This document shows positions 44,622-53,718 of a stretch of DNA of 64,000 nucleotides, piece after piece. Position numbers and translations under genes: made by a program. The notes beneath the pieces are model-generated. The model was not told where the DNA came from. It did not search any database and saw only the letters and a list, made by a program, of their open reading frames with translations. Position 1 is the stretch's first letter; each line of letters starts with the position of its first letter. Where the stretch lies: contig JAFYQH010000003.1 of the NCBI GenBank assembly GCA_017547205.1, positions 1 to 64,000 on the forward strand. Direction: 5' to 3'. The stretch comes from Bacteroidaceae bacterium (GTDB lineage: Bacteria; Bacteroidota; Bacteroidia; Bacteroidales; Bacteroidaceae).

Positions 44622-46772
44622 ATGGCAAAAAAAGGTGGAAAGACAAAGGGACGCATGAACAAGAACATGCTGGTGGAGATGCTGGTGGAGATGTTCAACC
44701 GCAATGAAGGAAAGGCGATGAGCCCTAAGGAGATATTCAAGGAACTGGGTCTCACGTCCACATCGGCCAGAACACTCTGCGTACAGATTCTTGACGACAT
44801 GGTTTTCGATGGCTACCTCATGGAGCCCGAGTTCCGCCGGTATGTACTTGCCAACAACGTGTCGATGCTCTACGGAACATTCTCACGCAACAGGGACGGC
44901 TACAACGAGTTCTACCCCGAGGACGGGAGCGAGCCTGTACTCATAAGCGAGCGCAACTCGGCACATGCACTCACCGACGACATGGTACGTGTCGCGCTTT
45001 TTGCACGCCGCAAGGGACGTGGCCGCGAAGGCGAGGTGGTGGAGATTGTAAAACGTGCACACGACACATTCGTGGGCGAACTCCATGTAGAGAAGCACTA
45101 CGCTTTTCTCATCACCGAGAGCCGCCTGATGCCCAACGACATATTCATACCTAAGGATTTGCTCAAGGGCGGAAAGAACGGAGACAAGGCCGTAGTAAAA
45201 CTGCTCGAGTGGCCGGCCGAAAGCAAGAACCCCGTGGGCAAGGTCATTGATGTGCTTGGCAGGAGCGGTGACAACGACACCGAGATGAATGCCATACTTG
45301 CCGAGTTCGGGCTGCCGTACAAGTACCCCGAGGCTGTTGAGATTGCAGCATCCAAGCTGCCTACGGACATTACCCCCGAGGAGATTGCCGCACGCGAGGA
45401 CTTCCGCGATGTAACCACATTCACGATAGACCCGGCCGATGCCAAGGACTTTGACGATGCACTGTCGATACGCAAGACTGGCGAGGATACATGGGAGATA
45501 GGAGTGCATATTGCCGACGTCTCGCACTATGTTACCGAAGGAAGTATTATCGACAAGGAGGCATTCAAGCGTGCCACGTCGATATACCTTGTCGACCGCA
45601 CAATACCGATGCTGCCCGAGCACCTTTGCAACTTCCTATGTTCGTTGCGTCCCAATGAGGAGAAACTCACTTATTCGGTCATATTTACTATGAACGAGAA
45701 GGCCGAGGTAAAGAAATCCCGCATTGTGCGTACCGTTATAAACAGCGACCGCAGATTCAGCTACGAGGAGGTACAGGATATAATTGAGAAGGGCGAAGGC
45801 GAATACCTCGAGGAGATAAATACCCTGAACATGCTTGCGCAGAAGATGCGCAGCAAGAGGTTCCAGGCCGGAGCGATAGACTTCCAACAAGCCGAGGTAC
45901 ATTTCCGTCTCGACGACAAGGGCAAGCCCCTGTCGGTATACTTCAGCGAGAGCAACGAGTCGCACCAGCTCATCGAGGAGTTCATGCTGCTTGCCAACCG
46001 CACGGTTGCCGAGAAGATAGGACGCAAGGTTCCCGGCGGCAGTAACCCGAAGACTTTCGTCTACCGCATACATGACGAGCCGAACATGGAGAAGATGTCA
46101 ATGCTCGCCAAGTTCGTCGGCAAACTGGGCTACAAGATGCGCAGCGCATCGGGGCGCACCACATCGGCCAGCGCACTCAACAGCCTGCTCAAGGATGTAC
46201 ACGGCACAAAGGAGCAGAATGTAATAGAACAGATATCGTTGCGCGCCATGCAGAAGGCACGCTACTCAACCGGCAATATAGGACACTACGGACTGGCATT
46301 CCGCTACTACACACATTTCACATCGCCCATACGCCGCTACCCCGACCTGCTGGTACACCGTCTGCTGCACCGTTACCTCACACTCGAGGCACGCACAGTG
46401 AGCCAACCTAAATATGAGGATTTGTGCGACCATTGTTCGGCACAGGAACAGGTTGCCGCCAATGCCGAGCGCGCCAGCATAAAGTACAAGCAGGTGGAGT
46501 TCATGAGCGAACACATAGGCGAAGAGTACGACGCTGTCATAAGCGGCGTTACGGAGTGGGGATTCTACGCCGAGATAAACGAGAACAAGTGCGAGGGCAT
46601 GGTACCCATACGCACACTACAGGACGACTATTACGAGTTCGACGACGCCAACTACTGCCTCACGGGACGACGCACACACCGCAAGTTCACCATCGGCGAC
46701 CCGGTACGCATAAAGATTGTGCGCGCCAACCTCGACCGCAAACAGCTCGACTTCGAACTGATGGAACAATAA
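44622..46772 (+). CDS. rnr: Ribonuclease R
   Basis: 716 aa, typical. An N-terminal winged-helix domain (SPKEIFKELGLTSTSARTL) precedes cold-shock domains. The RNB catalytic domain has TIDPADAKDFDDALS with the metal-binding Asp cluster, and a C-terminal S1 domain ends EEYDAVISGVTEWGFYAEI...RKQLDFELMEQ. This is a 3'-5' exoribonuclease able to degrade structured RNA; it acts in mRNA turnover and rRNA quality control. The Lys/Gly-rich first 15 residues (AKKGGKTKGRMNKN) are basic. Single gene; the two-component pair follows after 58 bp. Confidence 0.95.
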   Translation: MAKKGGKTKGRMNKNMLVEMLVEMFNRNEGKAMSPKEIFKELGLTSTSARTLCVQILDDMVFDGYLMEPEFRRYVLANNVSMLYGTFSRNRDGYNEFYPEDGSEPVLISERNSAHALTDDMVRVALFARRKGRGREGEVVEIVKRAHDTFVGELHVEKHYAFLITESRLMPNDIFIPKDLLKGGKNGDKAVVKLLEWPAESKNPVGKVIDVLGRSGDNDTEMNAILAEFGLPYKYPEAVEIAASKLPTDITPEEIAAREDFRDVTTFTIDPADAKDFDDALSIRKTGEDTWEIGVHIADVSHYVTEGSIIDKEAFKRATSIYLVDRTIPMLPEHLCNFLCSLRPNEEKLTYSVIFTMNEKAEVKKSRIVRTVINSDRRFSYEEVQDIIEKGEGEYLEEINTLNMLAQKMRSKRFQAGAIDFQQAEVHFRLDDKGKPLSVYFSESNESHQLIEEFMLLANRTVAEKIGRKVPGGSNPKTFVYRIHDEPNMEKMSMLAKFVGKLGYKMRSASGRTTSASALNSLLKDVHGTKEQNVIEQISLRAMQKARYSTGNIGHYGLAFRYYTHFTSPIRRYPDLLVHRLLHRYLTLEARTVSQPKYEDLCDHCSAQEQVAANAERASIKYKQVEFMSEHIGEEYDAVISGVTEWGFYAEINENKCEGMVPIRTLQDDYYEFDDANYCLTGRRTHRKFTIGDPVRIKIVRANLDRKQLDFELMEQ

Positions 46773-46830
46773 CCGATTTCAGTTACAATTCAGAATCGCC
46801 CCGTAACTTGCGGCAAAAAAAGAGAGAACG

Positions 46831-47514
46831 ATGAAACTGCTTATCATAGAAGACGATGCCTCACTGCGTGAGATAATGCAGCGCGCACTCATCAAGGAGG
46901 GATATGTGGTGGAGACAGCACCTACATACTTCGATGCCTGTGACAAGATTGCCGGCTACAGCTACGACTGCATAATGCTTGACATAATGCTGCCCGACGG
47001 CAACGGACTTAAACTGCTTGAACAGATAAAGGGAATGGGCAAGAACGACAGGGTGATAATAATATCGGCCAAGGACTCCCTCGACGACAAGATTGCCGGG
47101 CTTGACCTGGGTGCCGACGACTACCTGCCCAAACCATTCTACATGGCCGAACTGCAGGCACGCATAAAGAGCGTACTGCGCCGTGGCAGCGGAGCCGTAC
47201 AGAGTACCATGAACGCAGGCAACATCTCCCTCGACCTGCAGAGCCGCCGGGTATCTATTGCCGGGAAGGAGGTGCCGTTGCTCAAGAAGGAGTTCGACAT
47301 ACTACTCTACTTCATGCAGCGCCCGGGACACATTGTGGACAAGGCTGTGCTGGCCGAGGCCGTATGGGGCGACCACATAGACATGGTAGACAACTTCCAG
47401 TTCGTATATGCACAGATAAAGAACCTGAGAAAGAAGATTGCCGAAGCCGGTGCCGACATGAACGTAAAGGCTGTCTACGGCTTCGGGTACAAATTCACAG
47501 AGACCGAAGAATGA
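46831..47514 (+). CDS. OmpR-family response regulator
   Basis: 227 aa. Receiver domain residues 1-115: acidic pair in IEDDA (Asp8/Asp9), phosphoacceptor Asp51 in IMLDIMLPDG, and Lys101 in YLPKPF. The C-terminal winged-helix DNA-binding domain includes VPLLKKEFDILLYFM and the recognition region VDNFQFVYAQIKNLRKKI, ending VYGFGYKF. It overlaps the histidine kinase gene by 4 bp (ATGA), so the two form one unit. The stimulus and targets cannot be told from the sequence; the gene follows rnr but probably has its own promoter in the 58-bp gap. Confidence 0.95.
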   Translation: MKLLIIEDDASLREIMQRALIKEGYVVETAPTYFDACDKIAGYSYDCIMLDIMLPDGNGLKLLEQIKGMGKNDRVIIISAKDSLDDKIAGLDLGADDYLPKPFYMAELQARIKSVLRRGSGAVQSTMNAGNISLDLQSRRVSIAGKEVPLLKKEFDILLYFMQRPGHIVDKAVLAEAVWGDHIDMVDNFQFVYAQIKNLRKKIAEAGADMNVKAVYGFGYKFTETEE

Positions 47515-48773
47515 AACTCATATACCGCGTTACATTAAGACTTGCCATGGTGCTGTTACCCATACTCCTTTTATGGGCAGCCATATTCTACTTTGCCATG
47601 GTGAACGAGATAAATGACGAGACTGATGACAGCCTCGAGGATTATGCCGAACTTATAGTACGGCGCGTACTTACAGGGCAGGAACTGCCCAAGCCCGGTG
47701 ACGGCACAAACAACACCTATAACATTGAGATACTGCCATGGGACACGGAGGAACAACCGTCCATGCACTTCGAGGACAAGCGGGTGTACATACCCGAAAA
47801 GCGCGAGACAGAGCCGGCAAGGGTACTCACTCTAATATTCCCCGACGAGAACGGACTGAAGTATATGCTCACCGTCTCAATGCCCACATTCGAACGCGAA
47901 GACCTGCTGCTTGCAATGCTATGGCACGTAATTGCAATATACGCGATACTCCTTGTAACCATACTTGCAGTGACTGCGCTCATATTCCACTACAGCATGC
48001 GCCCACTGTACGCGCTGCTGCGCTGGCTCGACCGCTACCACCCCGGAAAAGGCGTTGAGAACCTGCCCGACGGGAAGAGCGTGCTGGAATTCAAGAAACT
48101 TACCTATGCTGCGCGAAGCACGATAGAGCGCGCCGAGAGCTACATGGAAAGGCAAAAGCAGTTCATAGGCAATGCCTCGCACGAGCTGCAGACACCGCTT
48201 GCGGTACTGGGGACGCGCATAGAGTGGATGATAGACAACACCGCTCTTACCGACGAGCAGTTTGCAGAACTCTCGAAGATGCGCCAGTCGCTGCACCGGC
48301 TCACACGCCTGAACCGTACACTACTGCTCATCTCCAAGATAGAAAATGCACAGTTCAACGACAAGAGAGACATCGACATAGTAGAACTTATCAATGGCGA
48401 GCTTGAGGTATACGGTGACATATATGCCGACAAGGAGATAAAGTGCGAAACCGCACTGCCGCCAAAATTCATAGTGTGCATGGACGAATCACTGGCGACA
48501 ACCATGATTACCAACCTCCTGAAAAACGCATTCCTGCACTCGCCCGAAGGAGGAACGATAAAGGTATCAATAGAAAAGGAGTCGCTTGTAATTGCCAACA
48601 GCGGAAACGGGGAACTCGACAGAGCAAGGCTTTTCGACAGGTTCTACACAAGCGGCAAGAATGGCTCTACCGGCCTTGGACTTGCACTGGTAAAGTCCAT
48701 TGCCGACAGCTACAGATTCAAGATTGAGTACAGTTACGGGGATGGAATGCACCGCTTCGAGATAAAATTCTGA
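47511..48773 (+). CDS. Sensor histidine kinase
   Basis: 420 aa from the ATG at 47511, which overlaps the response-regulator stop; an open frame extending to 47364 is a shadow of that gene. TM1 residues 10-30, periplasmic sensor of about 100 aa, TM2 about 133-160, then a short HAMP-like linker. HisKA box with His224 in NASHELQTPLA, and HATPase motifs NLLKNAFLHS (N box), IANSGNGELD (G1) and TGLGLALVKSI (G2). It senses an envelope signal and phosphorylates the paired regulator. The periplasmic domain belongs to no family I recognise. Confidence 0.94.
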   Translation: MKLIYRVTLRLAMVLLPILLLWAAIFYFAMVNEINDETDDSLEDYAELIVRRVLTGQELPKPGDGTNNTYNIEILPWDTEEQPSMHFEDKRVYIPEKRETEPARVLTLIFPDENGLKYMLTVSMPTFEREDLLLAMLWHVIAIYAILLVTILAVTALIFHYSMRPLYALLRWLDRYHPGKGVENLPDGKSVLEFKKLTYAARSTIERAESYMERQKQFIGNASHELQTPLAVLGTRIEWMIDNTALTDEQFAELSKMRQSLHRLTRLNRTLLLISKIENAQFNDKRDIDIVELINGELEVYGDIYADKEIKCETALPPKFIVCMDESLATTMITNLLKNAFLHSPEGGTIKVSIEKESLVIANSGNGELDRARLFDRFYTSGKNGSTGLGLALVKSIADSYRFKIEYSYGDGMHRFEIKF

Positions 48774-48786
48774 AACATAGCATAAT

Positions 48787-48812
48787 AAAAAGGAGTCCCG
48801 AATGGAACTCCT
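48787..48812 (-). terminator. tRNA-Cys terminator hairpin
   Basis: Arms 48804-48812 and 48791-48799 pair over 9 positions (one G.T) with a 4-nt loop; the minus strand continues into a T5 run. It lies just 3' of the tRNA and also separates it from the convergent kinase gene. Confidence 0.75.
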
Positions 48813-48815
48813 TTG

Positions 48816-48887
48816 AGGTACCTGGCGGATTCGAACCGCCGTACACGGTTTTGCAGACCGCTGACTAAGCCACTCATCCAAGGTACC
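48816..48887 (-). tRNA. tRNA-Cys (GCA anticodon)
   Basis: 72 nt. Acceptor stem GGTACCT with AGGTACC, T-arm GGCGG-TTCGAAT-CCGCC, and anticodon loop CTGCAAA with a GCA anticodon reading TGC/TGT codons. The discriminator is U, as in tRNA-Cys. A CCA end is not encoded and must be added enzymatically. It has its own promoter and terminator. Confidence 0.95.
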
Positions 48888-48916
48888 GGTTGGCAAGGCA
48901 TAGCCTTTAGCGACGA

Positions 48917-48947
48917 CAAAGGTAAGACATTTTTTGTGAAGAACAAA
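48917..48947 (-). promoter_or_regulatory. tRNA-Cys promoter
   Basis: On the minus strand TTTG (48947-48944), 19 nt, TACCTTTG (48924-48917), an exact -33/-7 pair. The tRNA 5' end lies 29 bp downstream of the -7 element. Confidence 0.65.
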
Positions 48948-49054
48948 TAAAGAAGGTCATTTTTTGTCCGGCGAGGCTACTTTTAATCAATTATTCCACT
49001 TTTTAATCCCAATTTATACATTTATTGCTTTATCTTCGCACAACGACTTGCGTA

Positions 49055-50368
49055 ATGATATATAAGGTACAGGAGTTCATAGAGAAGCATCACCTGCTCA
49101 ACTACGGGGACAAGGTGCTTGTTGCACTGAGCGGCGGAGCCGACTCGGTGGCACTGCTCATTGCACTCCGCAAGCTGGGCTACAGATGCGGGGCCATGCA
49201 CTGCAACTTTCATTTGCGGGGAGAGGAGAGCAACCGCGACGAGCAGTTCGTAAAGAATTTATGCAACAGGCTCGATGTTGAGCTTGCCATCATTCATTTC
49301 GACACCACAGACTACGCCAAGGAGAAAGGCATATCGGTAGAGATGGCCGCACGCGAACTACGTTACGAGGCATTCGAAAAACATATGACCGCGACAGGAG
49401 CAGTAGCCATTGCCGTAGCCCACCACCGCGACGACTCGGCCGAGACACTGCTGCTGAACCTTACACGCGGCACGGGAATAAGGGGATTGCACGGAATAAT
49501 GCCCAGGAACGGACATATCATACGCCCCCTGCTTTGCGTGGGGCGCGAGGAGATAATCAAGTACCTTGAATGGCGCAAGGAGAAGTATGTAACCGACAGC
49601 ACCAACCTCACAGCCGACTACACCCGCAACAAGATAAGGCTCGAGGTTATTCCTAAACTCGCCGAGATAAACCCGTCAATACTCGGGAGTCTCGCGGCAA
49701 CGGCACAGAGACTGAACGAAGCTGAACTCATATACAGCAAGGCTATTGAAGAGTCCATATCAAGGGTAAAGGAGGAAAACCTCATAAGCATTGAACGGCT
49801 CAGGAAAGAGGTTGCACCGGCAACAGTGCTGCATGAGATTCTGTCGCCCCTCGGGTTCAACGGCTCACAGGCTGCCGAAATAGCCTCATCGCTTGACGCG
49901 AACAGCGGAAAACTGTTCAGCAGCGGTAAATGGATTGTAGTGAAGGACCGTGACATGCTTGCAATCGCACCCGAAGGGAGCAACGAAGAGATTGAAATCA
50001 CCCTGCCGGCCAGCGGCTCCGTAACAGCAACTACAGGAACACTCACAATAGAAGAGAAGGATTTTGACGGCAATATACCCAAATATAAAGGGATAGCATG
50101 CCTTGATGCCTCTACACTGCGCCACCCGCTTACGCTACGCAATACCCGCGCAGGTGACCGCTTCGCGCCGTTCGGCATGCGCGGCACCAAACTCGTCAGC
50201 GACTACCTTACCGACCGCAAGAAAAGCATACTCGACAAAAGGCAGCAGCTGGTTGTCACTGATGCCGCCGGTACTATCGTATGGCTGGTAGGGGAACGCC
50301 CGGCAGCACCGTTCTGTATAGGGAAAAGCACAAAAAGAATCCTCTGCCTTGAATGGAAGAGGATTTGA
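49055..50368 (+). CDS. tilS: tRNA(Ile)-lysidine synthase
   Basis: 437 aa from the ATG at 49055 (MIYKVQEFIEKH); an in-frame upstream start at 49025 adds ten poorly fitting residues. PP-loop ATPase motif SGGADS near residue 30, then HHRDDSAETLLLNLTRGTGIRGL, which is diagnostic of TilS, and the C-terminal TilS domain (LTLRNTRAGDRFAPFGMRGTKLVSDYLTD, cited by its core GDRFAPFGM). It modifies cytidine 34 of the AUA-reading tRNA-Ile to lysidine. A TATCTTCG octamer at 49031 is a possible variant -7 element giving a leader of only about 10 nt. Confidence 0.95.
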   Translation: MIYKVQEFIEKHHLLNYGDKVLVALSGGADSVALLIALRKLGYRCGAMHCNFHLRGEESNRDEQFVKNLCNRLDVELAIIHFDTTDYAKEKGISVEMAARELRYEAFEKHMTATGAVAIAVAHHRDDSAETLLLNLTRGTGIRGLHGIMPRNGHIIRPLLCVGREEIIKYLEWRKEKYVTDSTNLTADYTRNKIRLEVIPKLAEINPSILGSLAATAQRLNEAELIYSKAIEESISRVKEENLISIERLRKEVAPATVLHEILSPLGFNGSQAAEIASSLDANSGKLFSSGKWIVVKDRDMLAIAPEGSNEEIEITLPASGSVTATTGTLTIEEKDFDGNIPKYKGIACLDASTLRHPLTLRNTRAGDRFAPFGMRGTKLVSDYLTDRKKSILDKRQQLVVTDAAGTIVWLVGERPAAPFCIGKSTKRILCLEWKRI

Positions 50369-50389
50369 TCATACGCACATTATCAGAAC

Positions 50390-52021
50390 TTATCTGGTAT
50401 TCTTCAATGCCCTTATTGCCGGTTCATACTCCTGTTCTGCGGCAAGTTTCCACCATTTTATGGCCTCATCAATATTCTTTTCGACGCCGTCACCATTGTA
50501 ATAGCACAGGCCAAGATCATACTGCGAACATGCGTAACCTTGTGCAGCAGCCTTTTTATACCACTTTACAGCTTCGCTGTAGCTCCGCTCCAGTTCTATT
50601 CCATTATAGAAACAGACCGCAAGGTTATGCTGGGCAAGCATGTGCCCCTGCTCGGCAGCCTGTATAAAGAGACGTGCAGCCTTTAGACGGTCCTGCACAA
50701 CCCCCCTGCCCGAATAGTAACAGTTGGCAAGATTGAATTGCGCCTCGGCATGCCCAAGTTCCGCAGCCGACGTAAAAGCGGCAAAAGCCTTCTCCATATC
50801 CTTCTCCACCATTATGCCATCGTGATAAAAGACACCCAATGCATTCTGTGCACCTGCATGGTCCTGGCTGGCAGCTTCATTATACCACCTCCATGCCTCG
50901 GCCATATCGAAATCGACTCCCAAGCCGTTCATGTAACATTCGGCAATATAAAACTGTGCGTCGGCATGCCCCGACTCCGCAGCCTTGCGGTACATCCTTG
51001 CAGCACGGACATAGTCCTGAGCAGTACCCTCGCCCATATAATGGCAGCTTGCAAGCTGGCACATGGCATCAAGGTCGCCTTTGTCGGCCGCCTTCTTATA
51101 CCACTTGAATGCCTTGTGCAAATCAACATCAACGCCCTTACCCGAGTAATAGCAGCCGGCAAGTTCATATTGCGCATCCACATACCCCTGCTCGGCAGCG
51201 GCATTATACCACTTTGCGGCCTCGGCCCAATCTTTCACTACTCCCTTACCGGCCGAATGAAACTCGGCAAGACAGGACTGCGATTCCGCATCACCCTGCA
51301 ACGCAGCAGCCCTATACCATTTTGCAGCATCGGCATATGAATGCTCCACACCCTCACCGTTCTCATAACATATGGCAAGCAGACGCTGTGCCAAAGGATA
51401 ACCCCCGTGCGCCGATTTTCTATACCAGTAGACCGCCTCTGCTAGACTCTGCTCAACACCTGAACCGGAATAGTAACAGCCGGCAAGTTCACACTGCGCT
51501 GCAGGATACCCCATTGCTGCAGCCTTATGGAAACACTCTGCAGCGGCAATGGCATCCTCCACAATACCGTTTCCGTCAAGATAACACCTGCCAAGGGCTG
51601 TAAGGGCCATGGGATTGCCTTGTGAAGCAGACATCATATACCAGTCTACAGCCTTTTCCGGGTCGGCCTTCACGCCGTTCCCTTTCATATAACAGTTGCC
51701 AAGGTTACACTGGGCGACATCGCTGCCTCTCTCGGCAGCTTCGGTCCACCATTTCACGGCCTGCCTGTAGTTGATTGAGACACCAACCCCCTTGGCATAA
51801 CAACTCCCGAGATTGCACATTGCATTCACATGACCGGCCTCGGCTGCATCCTTCCAACATGCTACAGCTTCGTCATAAACGGCGGACTTGTAGGCGGCGA
51901 CTCCTTGACTGTACATTTTCCCGGCATTGTCATGCACCTGCACGACAAGCAATGATCCTGCATAGACAGGACCCTGTACAAATGAAAATGCAAGAAATGA
52001 CAGTAAAAAAAGCAATGGCAT
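50390..52021 (-). CDS. Exported Sel1-repeat protein, 13 repeats
   Basis: 543 aa. Signal peptide residues 1-22 (ending PVYAG). A short helical cap is followed by 13 consecutive 36-residue Sel1-like repeats, nearly all with the pattern AxxxLGxCYxxGxGVxxDxxxAxxWYxxAAxxG; for example AQCELAGCYYSGSGVEQ and AQFNLANCYYSGRGVVQ. The repeats carry a Cys before Tyr in most copies (GCYY, NCYY), giving a periodic Cys ladder unusual for an exported protein. Sel1 proteins are protein-binding scaffolds. It starts 12 bp after the pseudoprotease-TPR gene and so is likely in the same operon and compartment. Last gene of the long minus-strand string; convergent with tilS. Confidence 0.85.
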   Translation of the reverse strand: MPLLFLLSFLAFSFVQGPVYAGSLLVVQVHDNAGKMYSQGVAAYKSAVYDEAVACWKDAAEAGHVNAMCNLGSCYAKGVGVSINYRQAVKWWTEAAERGSDVAQCNLGNCYMKGNGVKADPEKAVDWYMMSASQGNPMALTALGRCYLDGNGIVEDAIAAAECFHKAAAMGYPAAQCELAGCYYSGSGVEQSLAEAVYWYRKSAHGGYPLAQRLLAICYENGEGVEHSYADAAKWYRAAALQGDAESQSCLAEFHSAGKGVVKDWAEAAKWYNAAAEQGYVDAQYELAGCYYSGKGVDVDLHKAFKWYKKAADKGDLDAMCQLASCHYMGEGTAQDYVRAARMYRKAAESGHADAQFYIAECYMNGLGVDFDMAEAWRWYNEAASQDHAGAQNALGVFYHDGIMVEKDMEKAFAAFTSAAELGHAEAQFNLANCYYSGRGVVQDRLKAARLFIQAAEQGHMLAQHNLAVCFYNGIELERSYSEAVKWYKKAAAQGYACSQYDLGLCYYNGDGVEKNIDEAIKWWKLAAEQEYEPAIRALKNTR

Positions 52022-52033
52022 ATATACAATTCA

Positions 52034-53713
52034 TTATGAGCCCAGTTCTTCGAGCTTGTTCTTTGCATCGGGGTGACCTAACGATACGGCTTTCTCGAGA
52101 TTCACACGGGCACTCTTCCTGTCATTCTTCTGTAAATGGAGACAACCGAGAAGATAATATACGTCAGGGGCATCAGGAACAAGCTCCTGCGCCTTCACCA
52201 TGGCTCTCATACCCTCATCGGTCATCCTTACCCTATAGCACAAAGCACCCTTCTCGATATAATATCCAGGATTATCCGAGTCAAGGTATATAGCCGTCTC
52301 AATATCGTTCAATGCCTGCTGGAACATACGGGCTTTTATTTCGGCCTGTTCACGCATGAAATAGAAGTTGGCATTGAGCCCCTCACCCATAACCTCCTCG
52401 TAGCTGTTGTAGTCGCGTACAGCATCGCGGTATTTTTTTGCCGTCATCTTTACCAAGGCGCGTGTAAGTATATAAGGTGCTGCCGACTTCTTGCCGATTG
52501 TACCGAAACAGTTAATTGCACTGTCGAGCATCACTATCGCCTTCTCGTGCTCTCCAATGGAACCATAGCATTGCGAAGCCCTTGCAAAGATATCAGGAGC
52601 ACGCAGGGATGTCGTTGCAAGCGACTCGTAGGCTGTAGCGGCATCGGCGAACCTCCCGAATGAGAAGAGCATGTCGGCCCTGTAATTGAGATACAGAGGC
52701 TGTGGGTCACACTCAATAGCCTTGTCTACAGCCGCAAGAGCATTCGCATGGGTGAGCATGGGGTGCGAAGTGCTGTCGCCGTTCTCCACTATAGTGTATA
52801 TTGTCTTTGCCTTGCTGAAATGGATGTCGGCAACACTGTCGGAATGCGACATGGCCTCGTCCCAGTACTTCGCTGCGGCATCCATGTCACGGAGGTAAGC
52901 CGCTGCATACTCGGCCTTTGCCATATAACCTTCGTGAGCATCGGGGAATGCAGCAATGAATTCATTTATCACAGCCCCGTAAGAGACGCTGTCGCCCATT
53001 ATTCCCTGCATATACAAGCAAGGGAGAGCATTCTCCTTCTCAAGGGGAAGAGCCGTGCGTATTGCCATGCCCGGAAAATAGCCTCTCCCATAGTTTGTGA
53101 CCCCGGCACACAATGTTGGTATTATGCTTGCGCCGACCGCATAGCAGCTTGTCGTATTGCTCGCGGCGGAAGGCTGCATGACAGCAACAAGCTCACCGCT
53201 GGCATTCAGAAGCGGAAGTCCCTGATGCCCCTTTTCCATTGGAACACCAAAAGTATAGTAGGCATTGGAATATACCGAATCGACCGAAGTGACTGTAAGC
53301 GGCTTAACCAGAGTGTTCTTCTTGCCGCCATATGAAACCGCATACAGGACATCGCCTACAGAAACACTGCTGCCCGAAACGGACAATGGAACAAGCTTCT
53401 TGTCCCATGCAACACGCATCCTTACACAATCGAACATTTCATTGAAGCCTACAAGGTTCCTGACCGGGCGTGCGACTCCCTTGGCGTCAATAACGACTGC
53501 ACTGTCGACACCGGCAAGCAGCGATGCCGACGCAACGAGATCACCGTTCCCGCCCACGAAGAAGGCTGTACCGCTCGCAAGCAGCGAACCGTCCTTGTAT
53601 GTCAGTAGGCTTGCCATGCTCTGCGAAGACTTCTGCACCGCTTTAGGCATCTTCTGCGCAACGGCAAACGATGCCATAGAGAGAACAATAGAGATTATAA
53701 GTAATCTTTTCAT
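52034..53713 (-). CDS. Exported trypsin-fold pseudoprotease with C-terminal TPRs
   Basis: 559 aa from the ATG at 53713. Signal peptide residues 1-20 (ending AVAQ). Residues 30-210 follow the HtrA/trypsin-2 pattern: SGTAFFVGGNGDLV, then ASASLLAG where the catalytic His is expected (Ser64), MFDCVRMRV with a retained Asp95, and KGHQGLPLLNASGELVAV where GNSGGPLL is expected, so the nucleophile Ser is Gln164. Two of three catalytic residues are missing. Residues 230-555 form tetratricopeptide repeats (for example PDIFARASQCYGSIGEHEKAI, cited by its core CYGSIGEHEKA). It is probably a periplasmic binding scaffold rather than a protease. It is 5 bp downstream of rlmB and 12 bp upstream of the Sel1 gene. 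Confidence 0.8.
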   Translation of the reverse strand: MKRLLIISIVLSMASFAVAQKMPKAVQKSSQSMASLLTYKDGSLLASGTAFFVGGNGDLVASASLLAGVDSAVVIDAKGVARPVRNLVGFNEMFDCVRMRVAWDKKLVPLSVSGSSVSVGDVLYAVSYGGKKNTLVKPLTVTSVDSVYSNAYYTFGVPMEKGHQGLPLLNASGELVAVMQPSAASNTTSCYAVGASIIPTLCAGVTNYGRGYFPGMAIRTALPLEKENALPCLYMQGIMGDSVSYGAVINEFIAAFPDAHEGYMAKAEYAAAYLRDMDAAAKYWDEAMSHSDSVADIHFSKAKTIYTIVENGDSTSHPMLTHANALAAVDKAIECDPQPLYLNYRADMLFSFGRFADAATAYESLATTSLRAPDIFARASQCYGSIGEHEKAIVMLDSAINCFGTIGKKSAAPYILTRALVKMTAKKYRDAVRDYNSYEEVMGEGLNANFYFMREQAEIKARMFQQALNDIETAIYLDSDNPGYYIEKGALCYRVRMTDEGMRAMVKAQELVPDAPDVYYLLGCLHLQKNDRKSARVNLEKAVSLGHPDAKNKLEELGS

Positions 53714-53718
53714 GGATA

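Noticed and set aside
47364..47510. 49-residue N-terminal extension of the histidine kinase
   Set aside because: It is the out-of-frame shadow of the response regulator; the ATG at 47511 gives a standard ATGA overlap and a membrane segment at the start.
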